Below are positions 16,793 to 20,179 of a DNA stretch of 20,179 nucleotides, in pieces; the stretch's first letter is position 1; every line of letters starts with the position of its first letter. Source of the stretch: an uncultured Rubrivivax sp. (GTDB lineage Bacteria > Pseudomonadota > Gammaproteobacteria > Burkholderiales > Burkholderiaceae_C); NCBI GenBank assembly GCA_937967345.1, contig CALBTN010000213.1, positions 1 through 20,179 of the forward strand, in the 5' to 3' direction. The translations under genes and the position numbers were made by a program. The notes beneath the pieces are model-generated. The model searched no databases. It saw only the letters and a program-made list of their open reading frames with translations, and was not told where the DNA came from.

Positions 16793-18094
16793 GTGAATCG
16801 ACGCCACCGCCACGCCGAGCCCGTCCTGTGCGCGCCGCGCCGCCGCTTCATCGGCGCCTTGGCCGCCACCGTGGCCGCGCCGGCGGCCGCGCAATTTCGC
16901 GTCGAGATCGCCGGCATCGGCGGCACCCAGATCCCGGTGGCCATCGCCACCTTCCGCGACGAGGCGCAAGCCCCGGTGCCGGTGGCCGCGGTGGTGCGCG
17001 CCGACCTGCAGCGCAGCGGCCTGTTCCGCGTGGTCGACACACCAAGCGGGCTGGACGAGCGCAGCAGCATCAACATCGCCGAGTGGCGCGGCCGCGGTGC
17101 CGATGCGCTGGCGGTGGGTTCGGTGGCGCGGCTGGCCGATGGCCGCTTCGACGTGCGCTTCAAGCTGTGGGATCTGGTCAAGGGCGAGGAGCTGGTCGGC
17201 CAAAGCCACGCCGCGCTGCCGGCCGACCTGCGGCTGGCCGCACACCGTATCGCCGACTCGATCTACCAGAACCTGACCGGCGAGCGCGGCATCTTCGCCA
17301 CCCGCATCGCCTACGTCACCAAGGCCGGCAACCGCTACGCGCTGCACGTCACCGACGCCGACGGCGAGGGCGGGCAGATCGCGCTGGCCAGCCCCGACCC
17401 GATCATCTCGCCGGCCTGGGCGCCGAGCGGCAAGGAACTGGCCTACGTCTCGTTCGAGAGCCAGAAGGCGGTGGTGTGGGTGCAGGACATCGCCTCCGGC
17501 CAGCGCCGCATGATCGCCAACTTTCGCGGCTCGAACAGCGCGCCGGCCTGGTCGCCCGACGGCCGCGAGCTGGCCTTGACGCTGTCGCGCGATGCGGTGG
17601 CGCAGATCTACCTGATCGGCCGCGACGGCGGCACGCCCAGGCGGTTGACCCACAGCCCGGCGATCGACACCGAGCCCACCTTCACGCCCGACGGGCGCCA
17701 GATCTACTTCGTCAGCGACCGCGGCGGCGGCCCGCAGATCTACCGCATGCCGGCCAGCGGCGGCAATGCCGAGCGCGTCAGCTTTACCGGCAACTACAAC
17801 GTCAGCCCGGCGGTGAGCCCCGACGGGCGCACGCTGGCCTACATCACGCGCCAAAGCGGCGCGTTCAAGCTGGTGGTGCAGGAGCTCGGCGGCGGCACGC
17901 CGATGACCATCACCGACACCAACGACGACGAAAGCCCGAGCTTCGCGCCGAACGGCCGCTTGCTGGTCTACACCAGCCGCGCGCAGGGGCGCGACGTGCT
18001 GATGACGACCACGCTGGACGGCAAGATCAAGAGCCGGCTGCTGACCACCGGCGCGGACATGCGCGAGCCCGCCTGGGGGCCGTTCGGCCGCTGA
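16793..18094 (+). CDS. tolB: Tol-Pal system periplasmic beta-propeller protein TolB
   Basis: TolB binds Pal and the outer-membrane side of the Tol-Pal complex, which helps constrict the envelope during division. The 433-residue length is normal. After the signal region the mature protein starts QFRVEI, with the typical N-terminal TolB domain (about residues 35-165). A six-bladed propeller follows, shown by repeated WSPDG-like turns (AWAPSG, AWSPDG, TFTPDG, AVSPDG, SFAPNG). The C-terminus ends EPAWGPFGR, as in other TolB proteins. The start is GTG at 16793, the only in-frame start that retains the whole signal. The signal holds PRRRFIG (15-21) before a short hydrophobic stretch and an AAA|Q site at 33, resembling a Tat signal. 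No ribosome binding site is apparent. pal follows after 23 bases. Confidence 0.95.
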   Translation: MNRRHRHAEPVLCAPRRRFIGALAATVAAPAAAQFRVEIAGIGGTQIPVAIATFRDEAQAPVPVAAVVRADLQRSGLFRVVDTPSGLDERSSINIAEWRGRGADALAVGSVARLADGRFDVRFKLWDLVKGEELVGQSHAALPADLRLAAHRIADSIYQNLTGERGIFATRIAYVTKAGNRYALHVTDADGEGGQIALASPDPIISPAWAPSGKELAYVSFESQKAVVWVQDIASGQRRMIANFRGSNSAPAWSPDGRELALTLSRDAVAQIYLIGRDGGTPRRLTHSPAIDTEPTFTPDGRQIYFVSDRGGGPQIYRMPASGGNAERVSFTGNYNVSPAVSPDGRTLAYITRQSGAFKLVVQELGGGTPMTITDTNDDESPSFAPNGRLLVYTSRAQGRDVLMTTTLDGKIKSRLLTTGADMREPAWGPFGR

Positions 18095-18117
18095 AGTTCC
18101 ATCACAGGAGAACAACG

Positions 18118-18684
18118 ATGCAATTCGACAAACGATCCAACACGCGGTCCTTCCTTGGTGCGGCCGCGCTGGTGCTGGCGCTGGCGCTGGCCGGCTGCAG
18201 CTCGACCAAGCTGGACGAAGCGCCGGTGGAAAGCCGCAACGTGCCGGCGTCGGCGCCGGGCGCGGGTGGCGCCGGTGCCGGCGGCGCCGCGCAGTCCAAC
18301 GTCGCCACCGTCGATCTGGCCAAGCAAAACGCCGACGCCGCGCGCGCCGCGGCGCTGGCGCAGCGCACCGTGTACTTCGACTTCGACAGCTTCGTCGTGC
18401 GCGACGAGTTCCGTCCGATGCTCGAGGCGCACGCCAAGAACCTGGCGGCCAACCGCGGCAAGCGCATCGCGCTGGAAGGCCATACCGACGAGCGCGGCAG
18501 CCGCGAGTACAACCTCGCGCTCGGCCAGAAGCGCGCCGAAGCCGTGCTGCGCACGATGGTGCTGCTGGGCGCGCCCGAGGCGCAGCTTGAGGCGGTGAGC
18601 TTCGGCGAAGAGCGTCCGGCGGTGCCGGGCGGCGGCGAGGACGCCTGGGCCAAGAACCGCCGCGTCGAGCTGCGGGACCGTTGA
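18118..18684 (+). CDS. pal: Peptidoglycan-associated lipoprotein Pal
   Basis: Pal is an outer-membrane lipoprotein that anchors the membrane to peptidoglycan and binds TolB. The 188-residue precursor has a lipoprotein signal with lipobox LAGC, the lipidated cysteine being C27. A Gly/Ala-rich low-complexity linker (about 44-60) follows. The OmpA-like domain starts at VYFDFDS (85-91) and includes the peptidoglycan-binding GHTDERGSREYN (121-132) and R139. The ATG at 18118 has a clear AGGAG at 18106-18110. The gene sits between tolB and cpoB as in the standard tol-pal order, and its stop abuts the cpoB start. The reading frame stays open for more than a thousand codons upstream, but that is an effect of GC-rich DNA. 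Confidence 0.97.
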   Translation: MQFDKRSNTRSFLGAAALVLALALAGCSSTKLDEAPVESRNVPASAPGAGGAGAGGAAQSNVATVDLAKQNADAARAAALAQRTVYFDFDSFVVRDEFRPMLEAHAKNLAANRGKRIALEGHTDERGSREYNLALGQKRAEAVLRTMVLLGAPEAQLEAVSFGEERPAVPGGGEDAWAKNRRVELRDR

Positions 18685-18686
18685 CG

Positions 18687-19442
18687 GTGCGCGCCGCTGC
18701 CGCGCTGCTGTGGCTTGCGCTGGCCGCCTTGCCGGTGCAGGCCCAGCTGTTCGCCGACGACGACGCGCGCAAGGCCATCCTCGACCTGCGCTCACGGCTG
18801 GCGCAAAGCGAGGAGCAGGCCAGGGCGCGCCAGGCCGAGACCAACGAGCAGTTGCAATCGCTGCGGCGCAGCCTGCTCGACCTGAACACCGAGCTCGAAA
18901 CCATGCGCGCCGAGACGGCCCGTTTGCGCGGCAGCAACGAGCAGCTGACGCGCGACGTGGCCGAACTGCAGCGCAAGCAGCGTGACGTGACGCAGGCGGT
19001 CGACGACCGGCTGCGCAAGGTGGAGCCGCAGAAGGTGACGATCGAAGGCCGCGAATTCCTGGTCGACCCCGAGGAAAAGCGCCAGTACGACGATGCGGTC
19101 AACCTGCTGCGCAGCGGCGACTTCGACAAGGCGGCGCAGGCGCTCAGCGCGTTCCTCGCGCGCTGGCCGGCCAGCGGCTACGCGCCGTCAGCGCGCTACT
19201 GGCAGGGCAATGCCTTGTACGGCAAGCGCGACTACCGCGAGGCGATCAACGCGTTTCGCATGTTCCTGGCAAAGGCGCCGACCAGCGAGCGCGCCGGTGA
19301 GGCGATGCTGGCCATCGCCAACAGCCAGGCCGAGATGAAGGACAAGGCCGGTGCGCGCAAGACGCTCGAGGAACTGATCAAGTTCTACCCGCGGTCCGAG
19401 GCCGCGGTCGCCGCCAAGGAACGGCTGGCGGCGCTGAAGTAG
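18687..19442 (+). CDS. cpoB: Tol-Pal system protein CpoB (YbgF)
   Basis: CpoB is a periplasmic protein that coordinates Tol-Pal with peptidoglycan synthesis during division. The 251-residue precursor has a signal peptide (residues 1-19, cleavage after VQA). A long charged heptad-rich coiled coil (about 27-112) for trimerisation follows. The C-terminal half (about 131-251) is TPR-like, with RQYDDAVNLLRSGDFDKAA, a repeat at YREAINAFRMFLAKAP and a last repeat ending LIKFYP. This domain order is standard for YbgF/CpoB. I prefer the GTG at 18687, two bases after the pal stop. A TTG at 18681 overlapping the pal stop is an alternative that adds two residues. Neither has a strong ribosome binding site, so coupling to pal translation is likely. 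Confidence 0.94.
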   Translation: MRAAAALLWLALAALPVQAQLFADDDARKAILDLRSRLAQSEEQARARQAETNEQLQSLRRSLLDLNTELETMRAETARLRGSNEQLTRDVAELQRKQRDVTQAVDDRLRKVEPQKVTIEGREFLVDPEEKRQYDDAVNLLRSGDFDKAAQALSAFLARWPASGYAPSARYWQGNALYGKRDYREAINAFRMFLAKAPTSERAGEAMLAIANSQAEMKDKAGARKTLEELIKFYPRSEAAVAAKERLAALK

Positions 19443-19463
19443 CGCGCTGCAGCGGCGCGCCGC

Positions 19464-20179
19464 GTGAGCTCCGAGCCCTCATTGCCGGCCGATCTCGAGC
19501 GCCGCTTCGGCGCTTTGCGCCGGCTCTATGGCGATGCGGGCTACGCCAGGCTGCGCGCGGCGCGTGTCGCGGTGGTCGGCGCCGGCGGTGTCGGCTCGTG
19601 GGCTGCCGAGGCGCTGGCGCGCTGCGGGGTGGCCGTGCTGGCGCTGATCGACCTGGATCACGTCGCCGAGAGCAACATCAACCGCCAGGTGCAGGCGTTG
19701 GGCGCCACGCTGGGGCAGGCGAAAGTGCAGGCCCTGCGCGAGCGCATCGCCGACATCCATCCGGGCTGCGAGGTGCTGACGGTCGAGGACTTCGTCGACG
19801 AAGCCAACTGGCCGGGGCTGCTGCCGACGCCGGTCGACGTGGTGATCGATGCCTGCGACCAGGTGCGCGCGAAGGCCGCGATCAGCGGCTGGGCGCGCGC
19901 CGCATCCCGGCCGCTGGTCGTCGTCGGTGCGGCCGGAGGCAAGCGGCTGGCGCAGCGCATCGAAGTCGCCGATCTGGCCGAGGCGACGCACGATCCGCTG
20001 CTGGCCGCGCTGCGCCAGCGGCTTCGGCGCCACCATGGCGCGCCGCGACAGGGTGCGATGCGCCTACGCTGCGTCTTTTCGCGCGAGCCGGTCACACCGC
20101 CCAGCGGTGCCTGCGGCGTGGTCGAGCCCGGCCTGAACTGCCACGGCTATGGCTCGAGCGGGACCGTCACCGCGAGGTT
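19464..20179 (+). CDS. tcdA: tRNA threonylcarbamoyladenosine dehydratase TcdA (CsdL/YgdL), C-terminus cut by window edge
   Basis: TcdA is an E1-like (ThiF/MoeB fold) enzyme that uses ATP to cyclise t6A37 of tRNA to ct6A. The first 238 residues are visible without a stop, out of about 270 expected. They hold the ATP-binding loop GAGGVGSW (39-46), the IDLDHV segment (62-67), the conserved SNINRQ (70-75) with its arginine, and the DACDQV stretch (129-134). The absence of a C-terminal rhodanese domain and the SNINRQ signature separate it from MoeB and ThiF. The start is a GTG at 19464, 21 bases after the cpoB stop, and no strong ribosome binding site is seen. It may be the last gene of the tolB-pal-cpoB transcript, without an obvious functional link. 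Confidence 0.93.
   Translation, partial: MSSEPSLPADLERRFGALRRLYGDAGYARLRAARVAVVGAGGVGSWAAEALARCGVAVLALIDLDHVAESNINRQVQALGATLGQAKVQALRERIADIHPGCEVLTVEDFVDEANWPGLLPTPVDVVIDACDQVRAKAAISGWARAASRPLVVVGAAGGKRLAQRIEVADLAEATHDPLLAALRQRLRRHHGAPRQGAMRLRCVFSREPVTPPSGACGVVEPGLNCHGYGSSGTVTAR

Noticed and set aside
14806..18684. A 1292-codon open frame on the plus strand, antisense to msbA and ending in pal
   Set aside because: Only the last 189 codons are a recognisable gene (pal, with its own ribosome binding site). The rest is antisense to msbA or out of frame with tolB and has the His/Arg/Ala-rich composition of non-coding frames in high-GC DNA.
16607..19129. An 840-codon open frame on the minus strand across tolB, pal and cpoB
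   Set aside because: It is antisense to three clear genes, has no recognisable domain and shows low-complexity Arg/Ala/Gly runs.

Overview
The window is a high-GC stretch (roughly 70% by eye) with strong G/C third-position bias, tightly packed genes and frequent ATGA stop/start overlaps. The gene content (tolB-pal-cpoB, msbA, tcdA, a class I aldolase, an oxidative pentose phosphate operon and a beta-oxidation-like cluster) and protein style suggest a betaproteobacterium of the order Burkholderiales, perhaps near Rubrivivax/Leptothrix. That placement is inference from family resemblance, not a computed phylogeny. No insertion sequence, tRNA, rRNA, CRISPR array, prophage gene or gap over 300 bases was seen.

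Region 1 (1-3825, minus strand, transcribed leftwards): an acyl-CoA catabolic cluster in the order acyl-CoA ligase, SCP2-type thiolase, non-catalytic MaoC half, catalytic MaoC half, and a short-chain dehydrogenase cut by the left edge. Together they could activate a carboxylic acid to its CoA ester, hydrate an enoyl-CoA, oxidise the hydroxyacyl-CoA and cleave the ketoacyl-CoA. The substrate is unknown. A divergent AraC-family regulator (3934-4974) is the obvious candidate regulator.

Region 2 (5049-12459, minus strand): a seven-gene sugar-phosphate operon, tal - ROK sugar kinase - pgi - class I fructose-bisphosphate aldolase - gnd - zwf - pgl, with most junctions overlapping or separated by only a few bases. 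It encodes a likely glucokinase, the full oxidative pentose phosphate branch, and enzymes that return carbon to glucose 6-phosphate. It resembles a cyclic pentose phosphate module for making reduced cofactor.

Region 3 (12677-14124, plus strand): a secreted Sel1-repeat/SLT lytic transglycosylase followed two bases later by a universal stress protein.

Region 4 (14204-16557, minus strand): an MsbA-type ABC exporter whose stop codon overlaps the start of an AhpD-like peroxidase-related protein.

Region 5 (16793-20179, plus strand): tolB, pal and cpoB of the Tol-Pal envelope system, without tolQRA next to them, then the start of tcdA (tRNA threonylcarbamoyladenosine dehydratase), cut by the right edge. 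Regions 3 to 5 are mostly cell envelope genes.

I did not find a convincing previously undescribed system. The most distinctive arrangements are the complete sugar-phosphate operon and the split-hydratase/SCP2-thiolase cluster of unknown substrate.
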